Part shown: piece by piece, positions 51,531-59,531 of the stretch
Layout: the number at the start of each line of letters is the position of its first letter
Numbering within the stretch: position 1 is the first letter of the stretch
NCBI GenBank assembly: GCA_902571385.1
Contig: CACGBK010000001.1
Location: forward strand, 1 to 64,000
Origin: an uncultured Candidatus Actinomarina sp.
Lineage (GTDB): Bacteria > Actinomycetota > Acidimicrobiia > Actinomarinales > Actinomarinaceae
Direction: 5' to 3'
Length of the DNA stretch: 64,000 nucleotides
Notes under the pieces: model-generated
Database searches by the model: none
Told to the model about the DNA's origin: nothing
The model's input: only the letters and a program-made list of their open reading frames with translations
Made by a program: the position numbers and the translations under genes

Positions 51531-52457
51531 TTAATTCCGGTTTTTAACCTTAATAAAAATGTTAAATAATCCAACGATTACAACTATTCCTAATACTGCA
51601 CTCAGAACTGTAGACAAGAAGTTATTGTTAATATTTTCTATACCGTAATCTTCTAAAAATAAAACAATTCCTGCGTCTTCATTAAAGCCAAATGATTCAG
51701 CTACAGACTCAAGACCATCAGGTGATGAAGACGCGTAAGGAGTAATTAAGGTGAGAACTAAAATTAACAGTATAAATAATCCATAGAATGAAGTTACTTT
51801 GTTGCTCTTTTCAGTATTTTTATTTACATAAACTAAATCAGACCTAACTCTTAAAAGTAATGAAACGATCAAAGCGGTAATGACTCCCTCGCCAATACCA
51901 ATTAACAAATGGCTTGAGACCATTGCTATTAATACACTTCCAAGAGGCACTGCAACTGTACCTCCCAGAGAATATTCAAGAACAAATGCAATTGAAGAAA
52001 ATACAACAGATAATAAACCAGCTATGAATGATCCTGAAATTGTTGAAGAATAACTTTCACCAAATAATTTTTTCCATGTAGATATTGTTATCCAGCCAAT
52101 AAGAGAAGTAACTACTGCCATATTTAATAAGTTAACCCCTAACGCACTCAGACCTCCGTCAGCAAATAGCAATGATTGAATTACAACAACTATTGATATG
52201 CATATAATTCCAAGACTAGGCCCTAGTACGACAACTGCTAGAGCACCACCTAAAAGATGACCACTGGTTCCCGCAGCTATTGGGAAATTAATCATTTGTA
52301 ATACAAAAATTAATGCTGACATCATTCCAGTAAGTGCAATCAAACGATCAGCTACTAAATTCTTAGCATTTCTAATATATGCCCAAATAGTCCCCAAGCT
52401 TATTAAACCAGATGCAGCAGAAACTGGAGCATTTATAAATCCATCAGGTACGTGCAT
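51531..52457 (-). CDS. cbiM: Cobalt ECF transporter component CbiM with PDGLE domain
   Basis: A 308-residue S-component for cobalt or nickel. It must start at MHVPDGFINA (ATG 52457), because the metal site uses the N-terminal amine and His2; a longer frame to 52502 is not used. About seven helices are followed by a C-terminal CbiN-like part with SSPDGLESVAE (the PDGLE motif) and a last helix. CbiQ and CbiO are not adjacent. The α/β hydrolase gene lies upstream on the same strand. No riboswitch is visible immediately upstream. Confidence 0.9.
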   Translation of the reverse strand: MHVPDGFINAPVSAASGLISLGTIWAYIRNAKNLVADRLIALTGMMSALIFVLQMINFPIAAGTSGHLLGGALAVVVLGPSLGIICISIVVVIQSLLFADGGLSALGVNLLNMAVVTSLIGWITISTWKKLFGESYSSTISGSFIAGLLSVVFSSIAFVLEYSLGGTVAVPLGSVLIAMVSSHLLIGIGEGVITALIVSLLLRVRSDLVYVNKNTEKSNKVTSFYGLFILLILVLTLITPYASSSPDGLESVAESFGFNEDAGIVLFLEDYGIENINNNFLSTVLSAVLGIVVIVGLFNIFIKVKNRN

Positions 52458-52511
52458 ATAAAAAGTATAAAATCTAATATAGTTAATGCAAACAAGTTGC
52501 AATAAGAAATA

Positions 52512-53252
52512 TTAAATAATTTTTTCTTTTACAAGCCACTGATGAATTTCACTCAATACAAATGGTCTGGTATCTTGATTTAAAATTTCATGTTTGGAGT
52601 TAAATACAGTTATAAATTTAACATTTGCTAATCTTGACAACTCATCTCCAGAAGAAATTGGAACAATACTATCTTTATCTCCATGAAGATACAATGTAGG
52701 TGTTTTTAAATTCGAAATATTTTCGTTTACAAACTTTTGTGACTCAATAGTTTCATTTCCAAATTTTGCACTTATTGATCTAAAAACAAGTGGATCATTA
52801 AAATAATCTTTTACAACTTCAACATCTGTGGATAAATTTTTTTTGTTAGCTGAAGAAGGAATTCTTAATTTAGGAAAGAGTTTTGATATTGACTTGGATA
52901 AGGTCTTTATAAATTGTGGATAATTATCTCCTAGGCTTGGGGCGGACAATATTAAAAAATCAGGATCAATAATATTTTTTAATACACAATGCAATGCTAC
53001 TTGGCCCCCAAAGGATATACCAAATACAATTTTTACATCATAAGACTCCATCAATTTGTAAGCTTCTACGATAGAATTTTCTACTTCCTCCCAATGTTCA
53101 ATGTGACCAAATACATCTGCATTTTTCCCATGTCCCGGTAGATCCACTAAAAAGGGTTCTATATTTAAGTTCTTAAACCATGAAGCATTAATATCGTGTC
53201 TTCCTTTATGTTCCCAAAGACCGTGGATGAGAAGAATGCCTATTTTTTTCAA
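52512..53252 (-). CDS. Alpha/beta hydrolase (lysophospholipase-like)
   Basis: A 246-residue serine hydrolase. The oxyanion loop region is LIHGLWEHKGRHD, the nucleophile elbow GISFGGQVAL (Ser about 100), Asp in LYLHGDKDSIVP and His in NSKHEIL. The PGHG stretch (VDLPGHGKNADVFG) is typical of monoglyceride lipase-like enzymes. Starts at TTG 53252 with a GGAAAAAT site. No signal peptide. Substrate unknown. Confidence 0.85.
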   Translation of the reverse strand: MKKIGILLIHGLWEHKGRHDINASWFKNLNIEPFLVDLPGHGKNADVFGHIEHWEEVENSIVEAYKLMESYDVKIVFGISFGGQVALHCVLKNIIDPDFLILSAPSLGDNYPQFIKTLSKSISKLFPKLRIPSSANKKNLSTDVEVVKDYFNDPLVFRSISAKFGNETIESQKFVNENISNLKTPTLYLHGDKDSIVPISSGDELSRLANVKFITVFNSKHEILNQDTRPFVLSEIHQWLVKEKII

Positions 53253-53283
53253 ATTTTTCCTTTTAACTCTAAAATCAATATTA

Positions 53284-54003
53284 ATGAATATTAATTTTGT
53301 TAAAACACCATTTACAAATAAACCAACAATGTCTCGGCATCATGGCCCAACTTTTAGTAAAACTCCTAACCAGACTTACATATCGGAAAAGCAAAAACAA
53401 TTAGACTTATTTGGCGAAAAATTATATGGACAAACAAAACTTTCAGAAGAAAAAAATTTACTTAATAAATTCTTAAGTTATTGCGAACTTGATAGAAATT
53501 TCTCACTCTATCAAACAACTTTGTGTTTTGAAGAAGATTTTTCCATAATGCATCTAGGAAATATGGAAGTAGTCTCAGTTTGCTTTCCTAGTGGATGGAA
53601 ACCAATGGATAAGCTCGGTAAACCTCTATCTAAAATTCATGAACCAATAGCTGATAGTGAACAATTAATTGAGGCAAGTGATAAGTTGTCACAATATATG
53701 ACCAAACAAGAAATAAAGAGATGGGTTTGGACAATAACAACTAACAATAACTTAAGTGAATTTACTGAGATAAATAAACCATCTATATCTAATTTTGAAA
53801 ATTTATATTTTAGGGTAGAAACACAAACATCAGCACCAATAGACGATGAGACGAGTATTTTTTTTATTAAAATAGATGTATTGCCTCTAAGAGAAGTTTG
53901 GAGTAAAAATATTTTAGACAGCATTAACTCAATGTCAGATAATATTTTAAATTATAAGGGCTTAGTAGAAATTAAAGATTTTTTAAATAGAATGGATTTA
54001 TGA
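53284..54003 (+). CDS. DUF3445 protein (heme-dependent oxidative N-demethylase-like)
   Basis: About 239 residues. The block VCFPSGWKPMDKLGKPLSKIHEPI matches the most conserved segment of DUF3445 (CFPSxWxPxEKLGxPLxxIHxPV). Members include the alpha subunit of dimethylamine monooxygenase. The later segment YFRVETQTSAPIDDETSIFFIKI corresponds to the family's RxERQTL...FTIRTY strand, but the Arg/Gln pattern is altered. Methylated amines are common marine nitrogen sources, so this role is plausible yet unproven. Start is uncertain: ATG 53284 or 53329, neither with a clear ribosome site. Confidence 0.68.
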   Translation: MNINFVKTPFTNKPTMSRHHGPTFSKTPNQTYISEKQKQLDLFGEKLYGQTKLSEEKNLLNKFLSYCELDRNFSLYQTTLCFEEDFSIMHLGNMEVVSVCFPSGWKPMDKLGKPLSKIHEPIADSEQLIEASDKLSQYMTKQEIKRWVWTITTNNNLSEFTEINKPSISNFENLYFRVETQTSAPIDDETSIFFIKIDVLPLREVWSKNILDSINSMSDNILNYKGLVEIKDFLNRMDL

Positions 54004-54413
54004 AACAAGCTTATATAGCTGGGCCTTTATTTGATGATCACGAAAGAGAATATCTTGTAAAAATTGCCGAAATAGTTGAAAGTTTTAGCTTTAATACATT
54101 CCTTCCTCATAGAGATGCGGGTTTAGTAACAGGAGATTTTACATTTGAGAAAAAAGTAAAGGTTTTTGATGTTGATATGGAATTTTTAGAGCCGGCTGAA
54201 TTAGTTGTTGCACTTTTAACTGGTCGTGATGTAGATTCAGGAACAGCTGCTGAAATTGGATATGCTTATAAATCAGGTAAAAGATTAATTGGAATAAGCG
54301 CGAACACAATAAAACCTATCAACAATTTTGTTTGGGGATTGTTTGATTATGGCAATGATATTGTTGAGAATTTAGATGATTTAAAAATACGTCTTGGAAA
54401 AGAATTTAGTTGA
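54000..54413 (+). CDS. Nucleoside 2-deoxyribosyltransferase-like protein
   Basis: A 137-residue protein of the PF05014 family. The start AYIAGPLFDDHEREYL, the middle LPHRDAGL and VDMEFLEPAELVVALLTG, and DVDSGTAAEIGYAYKSGKRLIG match the family, with the catalytic Glu in GTAAEIG. Relatives cleave or exchange the glycosidic bond of deoxynucleosides or hydrolyse dNMPs. The start overlaps the DUF3445 stop (ATGA), so the two are coupled. Confidence 0.85.
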   Translation: MKQAYIAGPLFDDHEREYLVKIAEIVESFSFNTFLPHRDAGLVTGDFTFEKKVKVFDVDMEFLEPAELVVALLTGRDVDSGTAAEIGYAYKSGKRLIGISANTIKPINNFVWGLFDYGNDIVENLDDLKIRLGKEFS

Positions 54414-54459
54414 CTATATAGTATGCAAGTTTCAATTTAAAACTTTAGGATTAATTTAG

Positions 54460-55428
54460 ATGGTAAGCAAACAAGCAAAAAAAAGCATTAACAGATATAA
54501 GAATTTTGCTTTTTTATTATCAGCAGTATATCAATCTGCGCATAAAGCAAAAAAATGGAGATTAAATTTATTTAGATCAATTATTGATCTTCAAGGAGTT
54601 ATTAATCCAAAAGTAAAAGATACAAAAAAAGAAGAAATATTTTTAGATGGAATTAGAACTCTAAAAATCACAACCCCAAAGTCAGATCCTGAACGAATTC
54701 TTCTCTATTTCCACGGAGGTGGCTTTTCTTTTTGTAGCCCAGAGTCTCATTATTCACTTGTTAGTTATCTTGCAGATATTACAGAAATGACTGTATTTGT
54801 CCCTGACTATAGGCTTGGTCCTGAAAATAAATTTCCTGCTCAGCTAGAAGATGGCTTAAAATCGTATTTATTTTTACTAAATGACATGCAATATTCTTCT
54901 AGTCAAATTGCTATAGGTGGAGATTCTGCAGGTGGTAACTTAGCATTGACAACCTTGTTGAAATTAAAAGAAAAAAATTATGAATTACCAGCCTGTTTAG
55001 CATTGTTGTCTCCATGGGCAGACCCTACTAGTTCCGGAAATTCTTATACAATTGAAATGGCTAATCGAGATATTCTATTAGGTCCAACTTTTAAACAAAT
55101 ATGGAAAAATAATGATAATGCTTATGATTTTTTTATAGATGAAAAAGATATGGATGAAAGTAATCCTTACATAGTTCCCCTTAAAGGAGATTATAGAAAC
55201 TGTCCCCCTATGTTGATACAAGTTGGAACAGAAGAACTTCTTTTATCTGATTCTCAGACACTGAAAGAAGTTCTTGATAGAGATGAATGCATCCACGAAT
55301 ATTATGAATGGGAAGGGATGTATCACGTATTTCACCTTGATGCAAGAATGCCGGAAACTATTGAGGCATTTAATCAAATTGGTAACTTTTTAAAGAAATA
55401 TATCAAGAAATCAGACGCTAAGCTTTAA
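54460..55428 (+). CDS. Alpha/beta hydrolase, HSL-family esterase
   Basis: A 322-residue esterase of the hormone-sensitive lipase group. The oxyanion motif is HGGGFSFCSPE, the nucleophile elbow is GGDSAGGNLAL (Ser about 155), and Asp and His are in VGTEELLLSDS and MYHVFHLD. The first 55 residues are a basic cap region (KKSINRYKNF). No signal peptide. It may hydrolyse short-chain esters; no precise substrate. Confidence 0.88.
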   Translation: MVSKQAKKSINRYKNFAFLLSAVYQSAHKAKKWRLNLFRSIIDLQGVINPKVKDTKKEEIFLDGIRTLKITTPKSDPERILLYFHGGGFSFCSPESHYSLVSYLADITEMTVFVPDYRLGPENKFPAQLEDGLKSYLFLLNDMQYSSSQIAIGGDSAGGNLALTTLLKLKEKNYELPACLALLSPWADPTSSGNSYTIEMANRDILLGPTFKQIWKNNDNAYDFFIDEKDMDESNPYIVPLKGDYRNCPPMLIQVGTEELLLSDSQTLKEVLDRDECIHEYYEWEGMYHVFHLDARMPETIEAFNQIGNFLKKYIKKSDAKL

Positions 55429-55434
55429 TAAATT

Positions 55435-55602
55435 ATGACACTTCTTGATTCATTTATAATTGGTTTTTCAATAATTTTTGGCATACTTTTAGCATTGTTT
55501 TTTTCAGGAGCCATTAAAAATGTGAAACTTTTTTTTATAGTTTTTACATTTTCTGTGGCTTGGCTAAGTAGTTCATTTTTGATCTATGTAATTTTTCGAT
55601 AA
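55435..55602 (+). CDS. 55-residue two-helix membrane protein
   Basis: A 55-residue ORF begins MTLLDSFIIGFSIIFGILL six bases after the esterase stop. Two hydrophobic helices are separated by a short basic turn (AIKNVKL); the end is FLIYVIFR. The esterase end supplies no clear ribosome site, but the hydrophobic pattern is not expected by chance over the whole length. No family recognised. Confidence 0.5.
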   Translation: MTLLDSFIIGFSIIFGILLALFFSGAIKNVKLFFIVFTFSVAWLSSSFLIYVIFR

Positions 55603-55651
55603 TCAATATATTTTTTTTCTTATTATTTATATAACTAACTAGATTGATTTT

Positions 55652-56089
55652 GTGAGAAACATTAAAAGCTTTGATGATTTAGACATTTTTGTAACTGAGT
55701 TCATGTCAAAATGGGGAGTAACATTACTTAGATACTCTTTAGGCATTATTTATATATGGTTTGGTGCTTTAAAACCTTTAGGACTAAGCCCTGCTCAAGA
55801 ACTTGTGGAGAATACAGTTTATTGGTTCGAAAATCCCAAAACATTTGTTCCAATTCTAGGTATTTGGGAAGTAGTTATAGGAATTACGATGATAATAAAA
55901 CCGCTTATTCGAATATCCATAATTTTATTATTTATACAGATGCCTGGAACATTTTTACCATTAGTTCTTTTTCCTGAGGTATGTTTTACTACTTTTCCTT
56001 TTGGACTTACACTTGAAGGCCAATATATCGTTAAAAATTTAATAATCATTTCAGCAGCTTTAGTAGTAGGCTCAACTGTTAGAAAATAA
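55652..56089 (+). CDS. DoxX/DUF417-like membrane protein
   Basis: A 145-residue protein with four helices. RYSLGIIYIWFGALKPLGLSPAQ and GIWEVVIGITMII are typical of DoxX/YkgB-like proteins (R...G..f...G..K, then G..E...G). The GTG start lacks a strong site. Members associate with thiol or oxidative-stress systems but are mostly uncharacterised. Its stop is one base from the convergent metX stop. Confidence 0.72.
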   Translation: MRNIKSFDDLDIFVTEFMSKWGVTLLRYSLGIIYIWFGALKPLGLSPAQELVENTVYWFENPKTFVPILGIWEVVIGITMIIKPLIRISIILLFIQMPGTFLPLVLFPEVCFTTFPFGLTLEGQYIVKNLIIISAALVVGSTVRK

Positions 56090-56090
56090 C

Positions 56091-57170
56091 TTAGATAAGT
56101 TTTCCTAATTCTTTTTCAAACAGGTCAGGCTCTAAAAGAAAACAATCATGACCTTTTGTTGAACTGATTGTTTTATGAGTTACATTGATTTGATTTGCTT
56201 CCAAAAGCTTAATAAATTCTAATTGTTCTTCTGGATAAAAACATACATCTGAATCAACAGAAACTACTAAAACTTTTATATCTTTTAGTCTTTCAATTTT
56301 CTTGACATCTATAGAAAAGCTTTGCCAACCTTTAATTATTGAATTGTAAGATTCATGAGTAAATCTCTCAATGAACTTTTCTCCTTGGTGCATCATATAA
56401 GACTCTTGTGATGTTGATAAAAAACCATTGATTATGTCTTCGCTATACTTACTTTCACCTTTAGCCCTAGACGCAAGAAGCTCTAAAGAGATGTAGGTTT
56501 TATGTGCGATCATTCTTGCTAAAGACAAATACTCGTCTCTTCTATCAGGTGAACCTTTTGCGAGATCCAACACATATGCTTGTTCAAGGTTGTGAAGTAA
56601 TTGAATTGTTGATAATTTATAACCACTTGAAATAGAGATAAGATTTTCTACAAAATCTGGATATAAAAGGGAAAACTCTAATGCCATTAAGCCACCAATA
56701 GAGGGACCAATCACGGCCTTTAAAGATTTAACTCCTAAGCCATCTAATAATTGTTTTTGCGAAGACTCTATATCTTTGAAAGAAATATTTGGAAAATTCT
56801 CGCCATATTCTAATCCAGTTTTATTATCTATAGAATTTGGACCTGTAGTCCCGTAACATCCACCAAGATAGTTTGCACAAACTACAAAATATTTTTGGGT
56901 ATCAATAAGTTTATTTACACCAACAAATTCCTCCCACCAGCCAATTTCTAATTCATCATTCCAAGGAATTTCTGGGTTTTCTTCTTGAGAGTAATTTCCT
57001 GCCAACATGTGACTTCCTGTTAAGGCATGAAATATCAATACAGCATTATCCCCTTTTTCTGATAAAGTTCCGTAAGTAGTGTAAGCAATCTCTACATTCT
57101 CAAGCAGTTCACCTGAATCAAGCTTAAATTGTGGAATGTAAAACTTGCTTGTTTTATTTTGTACTTTCAA
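56091..57170 (-). CDS. metX: Homoserine O-acetyltransferase MetX
   Basis: A 359-residue alpha/beta-fold acyltransferase for methionine synthesis. The N-terminal segment ENVEIAYTTYGTL and NAVLIFHALTGSHMLAG is family-typical. The nucleophile is in IGPSIGGLMALEFS (Ser about 150), with Asp in SVDSDVCFYPEEQ and His in KGHDCFLLEPD near the end. It acylates homoserine from acetyl- or succinyl-CoA; the choice cannot be made by eye. It overlaps metY by 17 bases and lies under the same SAM riboswitch. Confidence 0.93.
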   Translation of the reverse strand: MKVQNKTSKFYIPQFKLDSGELLENVEIAYTTYGTLSEKGDNAVLIFHALTGSHMLAGNYSQEENPEIPWNDELEIGWWEEFVGVNKLIDTQKYFVVCANYLGGCYGTTGPNSIDNKTGLEYGENFPNISFKDIESSQKQLLDGLGVKSLKAVIGPSIGGLMALEFSLLYPDFVENLISISSGYKLSTIQLLHNLEQAYVLDLAKGSPDRRDEYLSLARMIAHKTYISLELLASRAKGESKYSEDIINGFLSTSQESYMMHQGEKFIERFTHESYNSIIKGWQSFSIDVKKIERLKDIKVLVVSVDSDVCFYPEEQLEFIKLLEANQINVTHKTISSTKGHDCFLLEPDLFEKELGKLI

Positions 57171-58434
57171 GAGCTTGAGATAAATCTTCTATGATATCAT
57201 CTATGTCTTCAATACCAATTGAAAGCCTTACTAACTCTGCAGGAGAACCTGCGGCAATTAATTGCTCATCATCTAATTGTGAATGAGTTGTGGATGCAGG
57301 GTGAATTGCTAAAGATCTAGTATCTCCAACATTCGCAACATGTCTAAACATTTTTAAATTATCAATAAATTTCTGTCCAGAATCTTTTCCACCTTTAATA
57401 CCAAAAACAACCATTGTTCCACCAGTACCTTTCAAGTACTTTTCTGAAAGGTCATAAGCAGGATCATCTTTGAGTCCAGGAAACCTTACCCATTCAACAA
57501 GTTCATGGTTTGATAAATATTCAGCTGCTTTAATAGCATTTTCACAATGCCTATCCATTCTAAGACTTAAGGTCTCAAGACCACTCATAACTTCAAAAGC
57601 GGTCTCTGGAGACATACTTGCACCAAGGTTTCTTAGTGGAACTGTTCTTAGCCTTAATGAATAAGCTACATTACCTAAATCACCTAGATCATGCCCCCAT
57701 CTCATTCCACCATAACTGGTGTCGGGTTTGTCATATAATGGGAAATTACCATTACCCCAGTCAAAACCACCCTTTTCAATAACCGCTCCAGCAATTACTC
57801 TTCCATGTCCAGACATCCATTTTGTAAGCGAATAAACTACAATATCTGCTCCAAAATCAAAAGGTTTACAAATTGCTGATGTAGTAAAAGTAGCATCAAC
57901 TATTAGAGGTATACCTTTGGATTTAGCAATTTCTCCTAATCCAGAGATGTCAGCGACAACTAATCCAGGATTAGTTATTGTCTCACAATATATTGCTCGG
58001 GTTTTCTCATCAATTGCTTTTTCAACAGCCGTTAGATCTGTAATATCAACTTTTTTAGAATCTATACCGTATTCAGGCAATATATTATCGAACATTGTGT
58101 AAGTACCACCATAAAGTTGGTTTGCTGTAACAAAATTATCCCCTTGGCTCATAATATTTATAAGAGAGTACATAACTGCAGATGTACCCGACGATAGAGC
58201 AACAGACATAGCTCCATCTTCTAGAGCCGTAAGCCTTGCTTCCAGGGCACCAACAGTTGGATTACCGAGTCGAGAGTAAATGTTTCCAAACTCTTTTAAG
58301 GCAAACAAGCTAGCTGCATGTTCCGTGTTATTAAATTGATATGCAGTTGTTTTATAAATAGGAACAGTTATTGACCCCTCAGAATCAGCATCTGAATCCC
58401 AACCTGCATGTATAAGTTTTGAATCAAACTTCAT
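57154..58434 (-). CDS. metY: O-acetylhomoserine sulfhydrylase MetY
   Basis: A 426-residue PLP enzyme of the Cys/Met metabolism family. SRLGNPTVGALEARLTALE and SSGTSAVMYSLINI form the PLP-phosphate region. The PLP lysine is in VVYSLTKWMSGHG (Lys about 211), and RLSIGIEDIDDIIEDL closes it. Combines O-acetylhomoserine with sulfide (direct sulfhydrylation). A strong AAAGGAGAATATT site precedes ATG. The SAM-I/IV-type riboswitch upstream controls metY-metX. Confidence 0.95.
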   Translation of the reverse strand: MKFDSKLIHAGWDSDADSEGSITVPIYKTTAYQFNNTEHAASLFALKEFGNIYSRLGNPTVGALEARLTALEDGAMSVALSSGTSAVMYSLINIMSQGDNFVTANQLYGGTYTMFDNILPEYGIDSKKVDITDLTAVEKAIDEKTRAIYCETITNPGLVVADISGLGEIAKSKGIPLIVDATFTTSAICKPFDFGADIVVYSLTKWMSGHGRVIAGAVIEKGGFDWGNGNFPLYDKPDTSYGGMRWGHDLGDLGNVAYSLRLRTVPLRNLGASMSPETAFEVMSGLETLSLRMDRHCENAIKAAEYLSNHELVEWVRFPGLKDDPAYDLSEKYLKGTGGTMVVFGIKGGKDSGQKFIDNLKMFRHVANVGDTRSLAIHPASTTHSQLDDEQLIAAGSPAELVRLSIGIEDIDDIIEDLSQALESTK

Positions 58435-58452
58435 AATATTCTCCTTTATTTG

Positions 58453-58541
58453 GAGAAGGGCTTTGACTATTTAGTTGCATTTCTGCCACATCTTCAGGCA
58501 CCTTGGATAGTCATCCAGGTTGCCGAGGTCCTAACCTTCTC
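58453..58541 (-). promoter_or_regulatory. SAM riboswitch, SAM-I/IV-variant type
   Basis: On the minus strand a closing stem GAGAAGG/CCTTCTC (58541-58535 with 58459-58453) surrounds the core GACCTCGGCAACCTGGATG and CCAAGGTGCC. CGGCAACC and GGTGCC are the SAM-contacting elements of SAM-I and SAM-IV. The loop GACTAT can pair with downstream ATAGTC to make the pseudoknot of the SAM-I/IV group. It lies right before metY, giving feedback repression of methionine synthesis by S-adenosylmethionine. Confidence 0.88.
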
Positions 58542-58654
58542 TTTATGCTTCGACAATTATATCAAATCTTTTAAAATGATCTAAAACTTTTTATTTATTT
58601 CTTTGTTTTTTGAAATTATTACTTAATTTTTTTTTAATAGAATAATAATTAAGA

Positions 58655-59488
58655 ATGATTGATGATATAAATTTTACAAAATATTCAAATAATGAAATAT
58701 TTAAAAATCTCTATAAAAGCAACAAAATTTTCGATGAAGAAATTGAAGATACAAATCAAATCATTTTTAGAATTCCAAAAAACCTTAACAAAATAGATAA
58801 TTTGATTCTTTGTTATGATGGACAGAATCTTTTTGATTCTTCAACCAGTCACTTTGGAACAATTTTTGATTTAGAAAGCTTAATAAATAGTTTTGAAAAT
58901 CAAGTTAAAAAAAATTTTTTAATAATTAGCGTTACATCAAACTCTAAAAGAAAATTTCAGTACAATCCCTATCCTATAAAGGGAGATAAAAATTTTGCTG
59001 AAGATCATATTGAAAATATTGTCTTAAAATTTATACCATCAGTAAAAAATTTTTTAGGCATAAATTTTAATCAAACTAAATTTATTGTCGCGGGAGCATC
59101 AATGGGCGGCTTAATGTCGATTAAAACATCTGTACTTTATCCTGAGTTCGAAAATATAATCTCTTTATCTCCTGCATTTTGGTTTGGATATCCAAGTATA
59201 TTAAACGATATTAAAAAACTCAGTGATAATACAATGACATACCTTTATACAGGAATGAAAGAAGGACATATTTTTGGAGATCATGTAAATAACATTTTTC
59301 CAAACAATTGGGATGTCGACTTTTCCAACAATGATAATTTTTATTTTTCAGGAGTAAAAAATATAAATGACTCATTTGAATTATATGAAAAAAGTATAAA
59401 ATTTTTCGTTGATGAGAATGGTTTACATAATGAAACATCATGGGCCTCAGCAATGCCAGAAATTTTTTTAAATTTATTAAACAATTAA
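58655..59488 (+). CDS. Putative esterase (esterase D / PF00756-like)
   Basis: A 277-residue alpha/beta hydrolase. The catalytic elbow is VAGASMGGLMSIK (Ser about 150), with NLILCYDGQNLFD early and ISLSPAFWFG after the nucleophile, as in the IroE/Fes/EsteraseD family. The catalytic His is likely GLHNETSWASAMP near the C-terminus (family H....W). No signal peptide, so it acts in the cytosol. Substrate unknown; siderophore ester is possible but there are no siderophore genes here. Confidence 0.78.
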   Translation: MIDDINFTKYSNNEIFKNLYKSNKIFDEEIEDTNQIIFRIPKNLNKIDNLILCYDGQNLFDSSTSHFGTIFDLESLINSFENQVKKNFLIISVTSNSKRKFQYNPYPIKGDKNFAEDHIENIVLKFIPSVKNFLGINFNQTKFIVAGASMGGLMSIKTSVLYPEFENIISLSPAFWFGYPSILNDIKKLSDNTMTYLYTGMKEGHIFGDHVNNIFPNNWDVDFSNNDNFYFSGVKNINDSFELYEKSIKFFVDENGLHNETSWASAMPEIFLNLLNN

Positions 59489-59531
59489 ATGATTAATTCT
59501 GGCTATATCATCTGATCTTTATTATTAATGT

